Source of the DNA: Nitrospira sp.
GTDB taxonomy: Bacteria; Nitrospirota; Nitrospiria; Nitrospirales; Nitrospiraceae
Assembly (NCBI GenBank): GCA_012032965.1
Contig: JAAUPT010000112.1
Span: forward strand, 1 to 6,240
Reading direction: 5' to 3'
DNA: 6,240 bases
The notes under the pieces are model-generated. The model did not search any database and was not told the DNA's origin. It worked only from the letters and a program-made list of their open reading frames with translations. Each line of letters opens with the position of its first letter. Position 1 is the stretch's first letter. This document shows positions 1-4,911 of the stretch, piece after piece. Position numbers and translations under genes: made by a program.

Positions 1-35
1 ACCTATGACCCGCCTATTTTAAGATACTTGGAGAG
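1..35. other. Unassigned flank left of the IS3 terminus
   Basis: These 35 bases lie outside the IS3 terminal repeat that starts at 36. They contain stops in several frames and match nothing I recognise. Read on the minus strand, they do not continue the methyltransferase gene seen at the right edge of the window. They are probably the DNA into which, or next to which, the left IS3 element inserted. Confidence 0.4.
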
Positions 36-62
36 TGGAGTTCCCAGCTTTTTGTGGACAGC
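36..62 (-). repeat. IS3-family terminal inverted repeat (left copy)
   Basis: The plus strand reads TGGAGTTCCCAG, a short variable stretch, then TTTTGTGGACA. It matches the left end at 4850-4876 and the reverse complement of 5806-5832. It begins with TG, as expected for an IS3-family terminus. The transposase stop codon lies just inside it at 67-69. Confidence 0.85.
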
Positions 63-66
63 AGAT

Positions 67-522
67 TCACTGTTTTCTAGTGGTAGCTTCAAACGCATCT
101 GGGCTAACTCCGCCAATGTGCTGATGCCGCCGCATTCGATTATAGAACGACTCAATGTAATCTGAGACGTCCGCGGTTGCGATCTTACGGTTGTTGTAAA
201 TGCGCTTCTTGATGCGTTCCTTCTTCAAGCTACTGAAGAACGACTCGGCGACAGCATTGTCCCAGCAGTTGCCGCGGCGGCTCATACTGGGTTCGAGTTT
301 GTTGCTGCGACAAAAACGCCGCCAATCGTCACTGCCATATTGGCTGCCTTGGTCCGAGTGAATGATCGTGTTTTTGGGTCGACGCGTCTTGATCGCTTTC
401 ATGACTGCGTCGAGCACGAGCTCTTTATGCATGGTCGAACGAGTCGCCCACCCGACGATCTACCTCGAGAATAGATCCATGACGATCGCGAGATAGAGCC
501 AGCCCTCCCAGGTCCGGATATA
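67..522 (-). pseudogene. IS3-family transposase OrfB, C-terminal half with in-frame stop
   Basis: This encodes the C-terminal part of an rve-type DDE transposase, the enzyme that would cut and join IS3 ends. Reading from the intron junction, the frame begins YIRTWEGWLYLAIV, which follows the first catalytic Asp in the homologue at 4998-5801. A TAG stop at 460-462 then replaces an Arg of that homologue (the SRRIVGW motif becomes SR-stop-IVGW). After the stop, the frame is open from an ATG at 432 to TGA at 67-69. It carries the second catalytic Asp (IIHSDQGSQY) and the catalytic Glu (NAVAESFFSSLKKE), with 35 residues between them. With the N-terminal half separated by an intron and a stop in the middle, this copy cannot make a full transposase. 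An internal start at 432 would give only a catalytically incomplete 121-aa piece. Confidence 0.88.
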
Positions 523-527
523 TGGGT

Positions 528-560
528 GAGTAGGCCGGGGCATTTCAGCCCCAGCCCCTC
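528..560 (-). ncRNA. Group II intron domain VI with branch-point adenosine
   Basis: On the minus strand the segment folds into one hairpin. GAG pairs with CUC at the base. A G-U pair lies next to an unpaired A at 531, followed by GGC-GCC, U-G and GGGG-CCCC pairs, closing on a UGAAAU-type loop. The unpaired A in the 3' strand is in the position expected for the nucleophile that forms the lariat. It lies directly downstream of domain V with a 3-nt linker, as usual. Confidence 0.85.
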
Positions 561-563
561 GCA

Positions 564-597
564 GAACCGGACGTGAACCTCTCAGCTCATCCGGCTC
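564..597 (-). ncRNA. Group II intron domain V
   Basis: A 34-nt hairpin on the minus strand starts GAGCCGGAUGAGC and ends GUCCGGUUC. The outer stem pairs GAGCCGGA with the 3' UCCGGUUC side, and the upper stem is closed by a GAGA-type tetraloop. This is the hallmark catalytic element of group II introns. It begins four bases after the reverse transcriptase stop codon. Confidence 0.93.
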
Positions 598-600
598 CCA

Positions 601-1842
601 TCATCGAGCCGCCGGGATTATTCCTTGTTCCCAGTGCACGAACGAGTGTGGCGCACGTTCAGCAAGCCGGCCAAGCGCCCTGGACGCGCGGGTTACTCCG
701 CGCGCCAGACGTTTGTACTTGCGTTGCATCCAACGCACCAGATACGCGTTCACACTGCGCCAAAGTGGCCTCATCGCTGAGGCATAGAATCGACCATAAT
801 AGTTCGACCACCCGCGCAGGATTGGCCCGAACATTTTTGCAAGATCGCTCAGGTCCTTGTCGCACTTCAGCTGCAAATGCCAGCCGCGGACAGTTTGGCA
901 CATGGCCTTCATCGCCTCACGACTGACAGCCGGGGAGAAGTTCACGTAGACCCGACCGTACTTGTCCACCGCTTTACGCGGTCGAAAGGTGTAGCCGAGA
1001 AAGGTGAACTGGATGACGGGATACTTTTCCTGCCGATTTACATCCTGACAGTAAACGATTCTCGTCTTCTCCGGGTGTAGCTCAAGTCCGCACTCGCCGA
1101 GCCGCATCGCAAGTTTCTTCAACACCAGCTTGGCCTGCACCTCACTCTTGCAGTGGATAACGCCGTCGTCAGCGTAACGACAAAATCGAACGCTGCGCAT
1201 ATGGCGCCGTAGCCACGCATCCAGAGCATAGTGCAGAAACAGGTTTGCCAGCAGCGGACTCACGACGCCCCCTTGCGGGATACCTCGTTCGCGCATCACC
1301 GGCTGTCCCCGCTCGACTTCCATGGGCGCCCTCAGCCATCTTTCGAGATACAAGAGAACCCATCGGTCGCTACAGTGTTTTCGCACCGCTCGCATCAACA
1401 GCTCATGATCAATATTGTCGAACAGACCCTTGATGTCGAACTCGACCACCCAGTCATATTCCCAGCACCGTCGCCTCACCAGTGCTACCGCGTCCAGAGC
1501 GGAACGCCCCGGTCGGTAACCGTATGAGTTTCGATCGAAGACTGGCTCAAGCCTTGGCTCGAGAACCATTTTGACCACTGTCTGTGCCACTCGATCTGCA
1601 ACTGTCGGCACGCCCAGGACCCTTGTTCCCCCGCTTTTCTTCGGGATCGGTACGGCTTTGACCGGCGGCGGAAAGTAGCAGCCAGAAGCCATTCGATTCC
1701 AAAGCTTGTACAGGTTGTCCTTGAGCTTGCTTTCGAACTGCTCAATCGATTCCTTATCTACTCCAGCACTGCCGCCATTCGCTTTGACCCGCTGGAATGC
1801 ATCCCAGACAAGTTGTTTTGGAATGACGAACGGCTTTGTCAT
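601..1842 (-). CDS. ltrA: Group II intron reverse transcriptase/maturase
   Basis: The protein has 413 residues. It helps the intron RNA fold and splice, and it reverse-transcribes the RNA into the target DNA during retrohoming. The reverse transcriptase domain spans roughly residues 10-290. It contains a catalytic Asp at 136 (VEFDIKGLFDNIDH), the RGIPQGGVVSPLLANLFLHY block near 186-205, the YADD box at 223-226 with the two metal-binding Asp residues, and FLGYTFRPR at 281-289. The maturase domain (X) follows at about 305-380 and includes ILRGWSNYYGRFY. The protein then ends in a short basic tail, and there is no HNH endonuclease. The ATG at 1842 is chosen because GGGAGGAG lies 9 bases upstream. 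The frame is intact, so the protein could be active. The closest remembered relatives are the endonuclease-free intron proteins of about 420 aa found in proteobacteria. Confidence 0.95.
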   Translation of the reverse strand: MTKPFVIPKQLVWDAFQRVKANGGSAGVDKESIEQFESKLKDNLYKLWNRMASGCYFPPPVKAVPIPKKSGGTRVLGVPTVADRVAQTVVKMVLEPRLEPVFDRNSYGYRPGRSALDAVALVRRRCWEYDWVVEFDIKGLFDNIDHELLMRAVRKHCSDRWVLLYLERWLRAPMEVERGQPVMRERGIPQGGVVSPLLANLFLHYALDAWLRRHMRSVRFCRYADDGVIHCKSEVQAKLVLKKLAMRLGECGLELHPEKTRIVYCQDVNRQEKYPVIQFTFLGYTFRPRKAVDKYGRVYVNFSPAVSREAMKAMCQTVRGWHLQLKCDKDLSDLAKMFGPILRGWSNYYGRFYASAMRPLWRSVNAYLVRWMQRKYKRLARGVTRASRALGRLAERAPHSFVHWEQGIIPAAR

Positions 1843-1851
1843 TTGCTCATG

Positions 1852-1859
1852 CTCCTCCC
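1852..1859 (-). promoter_or_regulatory. Ribosome binding site of the intron reverse transcriptase
   Basis: GGGAGGAG on the minus strand lies 9 bases upstream of the ATG at 1842 and fixes that start. An ATG at 1851 lies closer to this site but opens a three-codon frame ending in TGA that overlaps the real start (ATGAGCAAATGA). It may be a tiny leader peptide or chance. Confidence 0.7.
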
Positions 1860-2008
1860 GCTATTGCGGTTGACACAAACGCCTGACTCGACGACGCGAC
1901 CCCTTCGCTCCATCATCATTACAATGACTTCATCACTACTACGAGTCGCTCCGCCCCTTGATCGCGCGTCGGTATTGTCGGCCTCGCAAATTATGCTTGT
2001 GCCTTTCC

Positions 2009-2013
2009 CTTTA
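2009..2013 (-). promoter_or_regulatory. Candidate exon-binding site 1 (EBS1) of the intron
   Basis: UAAAG on the minus strand, about 345 nt from the intron 5' end, is complementary to CUUUA, the last five bases of the 5' exon (2358-2362). Its position is plausible for the EBS1 loop of domain I. Five base pairs can arise by chance, and I have not folded the region, so this is only a candidate. Confidence 0.3.
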
Positions 2014-2357
2014 CATCGCGATCGAAGGTTCCCGCAGTTCAACGTAAGAGCCTGAACCGAGCTCGCGCTGCCTCTATGCCGGACGCCGCATGGCCAATAA
2101 ACAGGAACCCGCCATGCTAATCCCGGGGTAACATCAAGACCCGGTTTCGACGTCATCTCAGTACTTTCGACACTTGAACGACAGTTCACGGTTGTTCGCC
2201 TTCTTCGGTTCGCACCTGATGCCTAAATGGCACCTTTTCCGCAACGCTCACGACCGGGGCTTTTGACCCAAGCCGCTTGCGGTGGTTTGCAATCTGCTCC
2301 TGCAAGCCGATTGCGAGGGACCTACCCTCATCTCCTACGCCGCTTGCTGCGGCACAC

Positions 2358-3051
2358 TAAAGTCAGCTACCCATTTCTGATTCGGCGCTGTCGCCGTAAA
2401 CTCCCGATCCAGTATGTTCGGTGCGATCGCGCTTTGCAGGCGTTGACCTTGATCCACCGGCCGCTTTCGGCGTTTCAACTGAGCGACAAGCTTCAGAGCC
2501 CGCACCAGACGAGCCACGCGCTCACGGCCGACGTCGTGACCCCAGTCCTGCAGATCAGGCCAGATGCGTCGAACACCGTAAGTCTCACCGCTGTCGCAGA
2601 AGCTGCGGCGGATATCCCGGATCAATTCCTCATCGTACAGTTTGCGCCGGCTCGGCAGCCGACTGCGCCAGCTGTAGAAGCCACTTGGCGAGACATCGAG
2701 CACCTCGCAGATCCACGTCACCGGCCAAGCTCCCCGATGCTTCGCAACGAACTCGAACTTCAATTCGATTCCCTCGCGAAGAATGCCGACGCTTTTTTTT
2801 AGTATGTCGCGCTCTGCCTTCAGTTTGCGCACTTCCTTCTTCAGCTGTGTGATCTCAGCCTGCTCAGGCTTCATCTGACCGGCACCAGGAAACGCATGCG
2901 CTGGATCATCCCGGTATTGCCGGATCCAACGACGCAGAACGTTGTCATGAATATCGAGATCGCGAGCCGCCTGAGCAACCGTCATGCCGCGCTCACTGAC
3001 CAGCCGAACCGCCTCTAATTTGAACTCCCGGCTAAAGCTTCTTCTTGCCAT
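2358..3051 (-). pseudogene. IS3-family transposase OrfAB, N-terminal part, interrupted by intron
   Basis: The first 231 codons of an IS3-family transposase are present. Residues 1-50 form the OrfA helix-turn-helix (MARRSFSREFKLEAVRLV, then a second helix pair). Residues 62-86 form a leucine-zipper-like coiled coil. From about residue 97, the OrfB N-terminus follows (KFEFVAKHRGAWPVTWICEVL), with its HTH_21-type region, reaching the first catalytic Asp at 230 in QKWVADF. The intron begins one base into the next codon; frame read-through adds a few intron-encoded residues and stops at 2335-2337. OrfA and OrfB share one frame here because a run of eight A (2793-2800, minus strand) has one A more than the separate OrfA frame needs. 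With seven, OrfA would end LKKASAFFARESN and stop. The ATG at 3051 has GGAGGG 6 bases upstream. Without the rest of the DDE domain the product is inactive. Confidence 0.9.
2793..2800 (-). promoter_or_regulatory. A8 run at the IS3 orfA/orfB frameshift site
   Basis: Eight consecutive A followed by G on the minus strand contain the A-AAA-AAG slippery heptamer used by many IS3-family elements for -1 frameshifting from orfA into orfB. In this copy the extra A already puts orfA and orfB in one frame, so slippage would now produce the short OrfA rather than the fusion. Confidence 0.7.
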
Positions 3052-3057
3052 TGTCGT

Positions 3058-3063
3058 CCCTCC
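3058..3063 (-). promoter_or_regulatory. Ribosome binding site of IS3 orfA
   Basis: GGAGGG on the minus strand is 6 bases from the ATG at 3051. The strong match and good spacing support that start. Confidence 0.75.
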
Positions 3064-3074
3064 AGTTTCATCAT

Positions 3075-3093
3075 CTCACCTTATCTTGGTGAG
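3075..3093 (-). other. Hairpin in the IS3 leader
   Basis: CTCACC and GGTGAG form a perfect 6-bp stem around a 7-base loop, inside the element terminus and about 12 bases before the orfA ribosome binding site. Position and symmetry would suit a structure that limits translation from read-through transcripts, or a protein-binding palindrome. Neither role is shown by the sequence. Confidence 0.5.
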
Positions 3094-3101
3094 CGCGAAA
3101 A

Positions 3102-3114
3102 CTGGGGCACGTCA
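3102..3114 (-). repeat. IS3-family left terminus
   Basis: The minus strand reads TGACGTGCCCCAG from 3114 inward, with a 5' TG as expected for IS3-family ends. Directly outside it, from 3115, the serine recombinase frame begins. It only weakly resembles the terminus at 36-62 that would have to be its partner. Confidence 0.65.
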
Positions 3115-3551
3115 CAAGGGCAGCCGAGTTGCAACGCCTCAAGAAACGTCGTGAACAGGTCATTCAGTCCATCTACAACGATATCGACCCCAGGATGATC
3201 AGGGAAGAATCGAAATACATCGCAGATCGAATGGAAGAGCTGGAAGCCGAAGAATCACAGCATCAGGATAAGCCGCCGCTCAAGCCGCTGGTACACCCAA
3301 CCATGGCGCACCGCTACCGCCAACAAGTCGAGAATCTCCGGCAGACACTCGAGCGGAGCGACTGCAGGGCTGAAGCGGCAGGACATCTGCGCGCGCTGAT
3401 TGGGAAAATCGTACTCACACCCGTACCGGGGCGGAATGACCTCCAAATCGACCTGCACGGCGATCTCGCGGGAATCCTGCAAATCGCCAGCCAGAAACGA
3501 GTTCGGCCCGGAAAAACGCTGGATTTAAGCGCGTCCGGGCCGAACAAGTGA
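3115..3551 (+). pseudogene. Large serine recombinase, C-terminal remnant
   Basis: This is the tail of a large serine site-specific recombinase, a class used by phages and integrative elements. Residues 1-50 are a charged helical segment (ELQRLKKRREQVIQSIYNDI, then EESKYIADRMEELEAEE) typical of the coiled-coil region behind the zinc ribbon. The end has the characteristic LRALIGKIVLTPVPGRNDLQIDLHGDLAGILQIA block. The catalytic serine domain, the recombinase domain and most of the zinc ribbon are missing. The frame enters from the IS3 terminus at 3114 without a proper start; a TTG at 3129 is not convincing. Its TGA stop at 3549-3551 falls on the first bases of the IS481 element, so the native C-terminus may also be lost. 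The remnant is non-functional. Confidence 0.85.
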
Positions 3552-3558
3552 GCTACTC

Positions 3559-3598
3559 GACACATAGCTTACAGACTGTTCCGGACACATGGTTTACA
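3559..3598 (+). repeat. Two tandem 15-bp motifs in the left IS481 end
   Basis: GACACATAGCTTACA at 3559-3573 and GACACATGGTTTACA at 3584-3598 are direct copies with two mismatches, starting 25 bases apart. The right end holds the same arrangement in inverse orientation. They are probably transposase binding sites. Confidence 0.75.
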
Positions 3599-3624
3599 CA
3601 TAGACGCATTTGGGGAGAGCCCAG

Positions 3625-4839
3625 ATGCCGTGGAATGAGTGTAAACCGATGGATGAGAGACTTCGTTTCATAGCCAGGCTCCTTGAGGGCGAGAAGATGG
3701 CACCGCTGTGCCGTGAGTTCGGCATCTCCCGGGTCACCGGCTACAAGATCTTCGATCGCTACAAAGACAGTGGCCTGGATGGCCTCAATGACCGCAGCCG
3801 GGCACCTTACCGACAAGCCAACAAACTGCCCTTCCAGATCGAGCGCACGATCCTCGGGATCAAGAAGCAACACCCGACCTGGGGTGCGCGCAAGATCCGC
3901 GACAAATTGCTGCGTCAATACCGCATGCTCAAGCCACCGGCGATCAGCACCGTACATGCCGCGCTCGATCGCAATGGCCTGGTCACTCCGAAGAAAAGGC
4001 GGCGCCACAAGGCCCAGGGCACAACGCTGATCGGCGCCAACTCACCGAACGGCCTCTGGTGTGCCGATTACAAGGGCGAGTTCATGCTCGGTAATCACGA
4101 GTACTGTTATCCGCTCACCATCAGCGACTACCGCTCCCGATACCTCATCACTTGTGAGGGTCTCCCGTCCACGCGTTCCGACTTCGCGTTCTCCATTTTT
4201 GAACGCGCTTTCAAGGACTTCGGCCTGCCACACGCGATCCGTACTGACAACGGCGTGCCCTTCGCCTCGGGCAATGCCCTGTTCGGCCTGACGAAGCTCT
4301 CTGTCTGGTGGTTACGCCTTGGCATTCAGCTCCAACGCATCAAGCCCGGGCATCCGGAACAGAACGGCCGCCACGAACGCATGCACCTGACCTTGAAAAA
4401 GGAAGCCACCAAGCCCGCCGCCTTCAACTTCCTGCAACAGCAGGAACGCTTCGATGACTTCATCGGGGTTTACAACCATGAGCGCCCGCATCAAGCGCTC
4501 GGCGGTGCCTGCCCCGGTGATCTCTATACACCTTCACCCAGAATCTACGAGCGACCGGGCGAGCCTGAATACCCGTATCACGACCGCGCCGTCCGGGTAA
4601 CCCGCTGCGGCCGCATCTGCATTGGCCGACGCAAGATTAACCTCAGTTCCGTGTTCGCCGGCCAAACCATTGGCATACGCGAGGTCGACGACCAGATCTG
4701 GCTGGTCAGCTTCCTGGAGTATGATCTGGGATACTTCGATCAAGAAAGGGACCGGGTAGAACCCGGTCCCTCACCGTTCATGCCGGACAAACTGTTAACC
4801 ATGTGTCCGGAACAAGGTGTAAACCATGTGACCGGTTAA
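3625..4839 (+). CDS. IS481-family DDE transposase
   Basis: The transposase has 404 residues and would bind the element ends and carry out cut and strand transfer. The ATG at 3625 is preferred over the TTG at 3610 because GGGGAGA lies about 8 bases upstream of the ATG. An N-terminal helix-turn-helix covers roughly residues 10-60 (MDERLRFIARLLEGEKMAPL onward, then SRVTGYKIFDRY). The rve-type catalytic core starts near 140. It has Asp148 in GLWCADYKGEF, Asp208 in IRTDNGVPF and Glu251 in NGRHERMH. The segment VYNHERPHQALGG is also typical of the family. The last residues are encoded by the right terminal repeat, and the stop lies 2 bases inside the element end. A perfect 10-bp inverted repeat lies in the C-terminal coding part (4748-4770). 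The frame is intact and the enzyme could be active. Confidence 0.93.
   Translation: MPWNECKPMDERLRFIARLLEGEKMAPLCREFGISRVTGYKIFDRYKDSGLDGLNDRSRAPYRQANKLPFQIERTILGIKKQHPTWGARKIRDKLLRQYRMLKPPAISTVHAALDRNGLVTPKKRRRHKAQGTTLIGANSPNGLWCADYKGEFMLGNHEYCYPLTISDYRSRYLITCEGLPSTRSDFAFSIFERAFKDFGLPHAIRTDNGVPFASGNALFGLTKLSVWWLRLGIQLQRIKPGHPEQNGRHERMHLTLKKEATKPAAFNFLQQQERFDDFIGVYNHERPHQALGGACPGDLYTPSPRIYERPGEPEYPYHDRAVRVTRCGRICIGRRKINLSSVFAGQTIGIREVDDQIWLVSFLEYDLGYFDQERDRVEPGPSPFMPDKLLTMCPEQGVNHVTG
4748..4770 (+). other. Perfect 10-bp inverted repeat within the IS481 transposase gene
   Basis: GGGACCGGGT, a 3-base AGA loop, then ACCCGGTCCC. The stem is GC-rich and without mismatch. No T tract follows, so it is not a classical intrinsic terminator. 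It lies in the variable C-terminal segment of the coding region, just before the right terminal motifs. Confidence 0.7.
4793..4832 (-). repeat. Two tandem 15-bp motifs in the right IS481 end
   Basis: On the minus strand, GTCACATGGTTTACA (4818-4832) and GACACATGGTTAACA (4793-4807) repeat the motif of the left end, again 25 bases apart start to start. The outer copy begins 9 bases inside the proposed terminus at 4841, compared with 10 bases at the left end. Confidence 0.75.
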
Positions 4840-4849
4840 CACCCAGGAG

Positions 4850-4876
4850 TGGAGTTCCCAGGATTTCGTGGACACT
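4850..4876 (+). repeat. Left terminal inverted repeat of IS3 element 2
   Basis: TGGAGTTCCCAG, then TTTCGTGGACACT after two variable bases. It pairs with 5806-5832 and also matches 36-62. Confidence 0.88.
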
Positions 4877-4911
4877 ATAGCTTATTAGTCCCGTATGCAG
4901 GGGGTCATAGA

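Larger units (their letters stand above)
36..524 (-). mobile_element. 3' half of an IS3-family insertion sequence
   Basis: This is the right-hand part of an IS3-family element on the minus strand. It holds the C-terminal half of the DDE transposase and, at 36-62, a terminal repeat that begins TGGAGTTCCCAG. The same terminal sequence occurs at both ends of the element at 4850-5832. The encoded protein is roughly 80% identical by eye to that element's transposase over about 120 residues, so the two are related but not recent duplicates. The group II intron at 525-2357 separates this half from an IS3 5' half whose protein and terminus are of a different type. The exact exon/intron junction is uncertain by about 2-3 bases. 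Confidence 0.85.
525..2357 (-). mobile_element. Group II intron (full length, about 1.83 kb)
   Basis: This is a self-splicing, retrohoming intron on the minus strand. The 5' end at 2357 reads GUGUG, which fits the GUGYG consensus. About 515 nt of ribozyme (domains I-III) precede the open reading frame for the maturase. A 34-nt domain V (564-597) and a domain VI with a bulged A (531) follow it. The 3' boundary is placed at about 525 because this joins the exons in frame (Asp-Phe-Thr-Tyr-Ile). A boundary at 523-524 would fit the usual branch-to-end spacing of 7-8 nt better, so allow a few bases of error. The intron interrupts IS3 transposase coding sequence, consistent with the known preference of many bacterial group II introns for mobile DNA. 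The encoded protein lacks an HNH endonuclease, as in RmInt1-like introns. I do not assign a formal subclass. Confidence 0.9.
1843..2357 (-). ncRNA. Group II intron 5' ribozyme region (domains I-III, start of IV)
   Basis: There is no convincing gene in these 515 bases; open frames on either strand are chance. On the minus strand the segment begins GUGUG and carries blocks I associate with intron domain I, such as GGUGCGAACCGAAGAAGGCG and GAACAACCGUGAACUGUCGU. Further along are a GGAUUAGCAUGGCGG stretch and a purine-rich segment before the reading frame. Together with domains V and VI downstream this forms the complete ribozyme. I have not derived the full fold. A possible exon-binding site 1 is listed separately. 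Confidence 0.82.
2358..3114 (-). mobile_element. 5' half of an IS3-family insertion sequence
   Basis: This is the left-hand part of an IS3-family element on the minus strand. It holds a terminal sequence TGACGTGCCCCAG (3102-3114), a leader with a hairpin, and a fused orfA-orfB frame that stops where the group II intron begins at 2357. The expected 3' half is not present on the far side of the intron; a half from a different IS3 lineage is found there instead. The outer end at 3114/3115 cuts into a serine recombinase gene. Confidence 0.85.
3549..4841 (+). mobile_element. IS481-family insertion sequence (complete-looking)
   Basis: This 1,293-bp element has TG...CA ends, one long transposase gene and related terminal regions. 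The outer few bases are imperfectly matched. The inner parts agree well, with CCGGACACATGGTTTACA at the left and its near reverse complement at the right. No clear target duplication was found, because the left flank ends GAACAAG and the right flank begins CCCAGGAG. The insertion may therefore have been followed by a rearrangement, or the termini may be misplaced by a few bases. It lies between the recombinase remnant and, after 8 bases, the second IS3 element. Confidence 0.8.

Noticed and set aside
31..35. GAG before the terminus at 36 and GAG before 4850 taken as a target duplication
   Set aside because: These are flanks of two different elements, each read next to the same terminal sequence in the same orientation, so they cannot be the two sides of one insertion. 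Three bases also match easily by chance.
1..35. Left flank as the missing downstream part of the methyltransferase gene
   Set aside because: Its minus-strand translations do not resemble the segment expected after EVGHTDEAKKE, and they contain stops.
573..926. Open frames on the plus strand opposite the intron reverse transcriptase, including those at 877-1080 and 1231-1527
   Set aside because: They overlap a strongly supported minus-strand gene with full motif content, have no recognisable protein features, and look like antisense shadows.
1839..2189. A 116-codon minus-strand frame upstream of the reverse transcriptase
   Set aside because: It coincides with the ribozyme domains, where sequence is constrained by RNA structure. 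No protein motif is seen, and it ends across the real start codon.
2227..2802. A 191-codon open frame on the plus strand
   Set aside because: It lies opposite the intron 5' region and the IS3 transposase, crosses the intron/exon junction, and encodes low-complexity sequence with no recognisable domain.
3542..4849. Target duplication around the IS481 element
   Set aside because: GAACAAG on the left and CCCAGGAG on the right share no convincing direct repeat of 4 or more bases.
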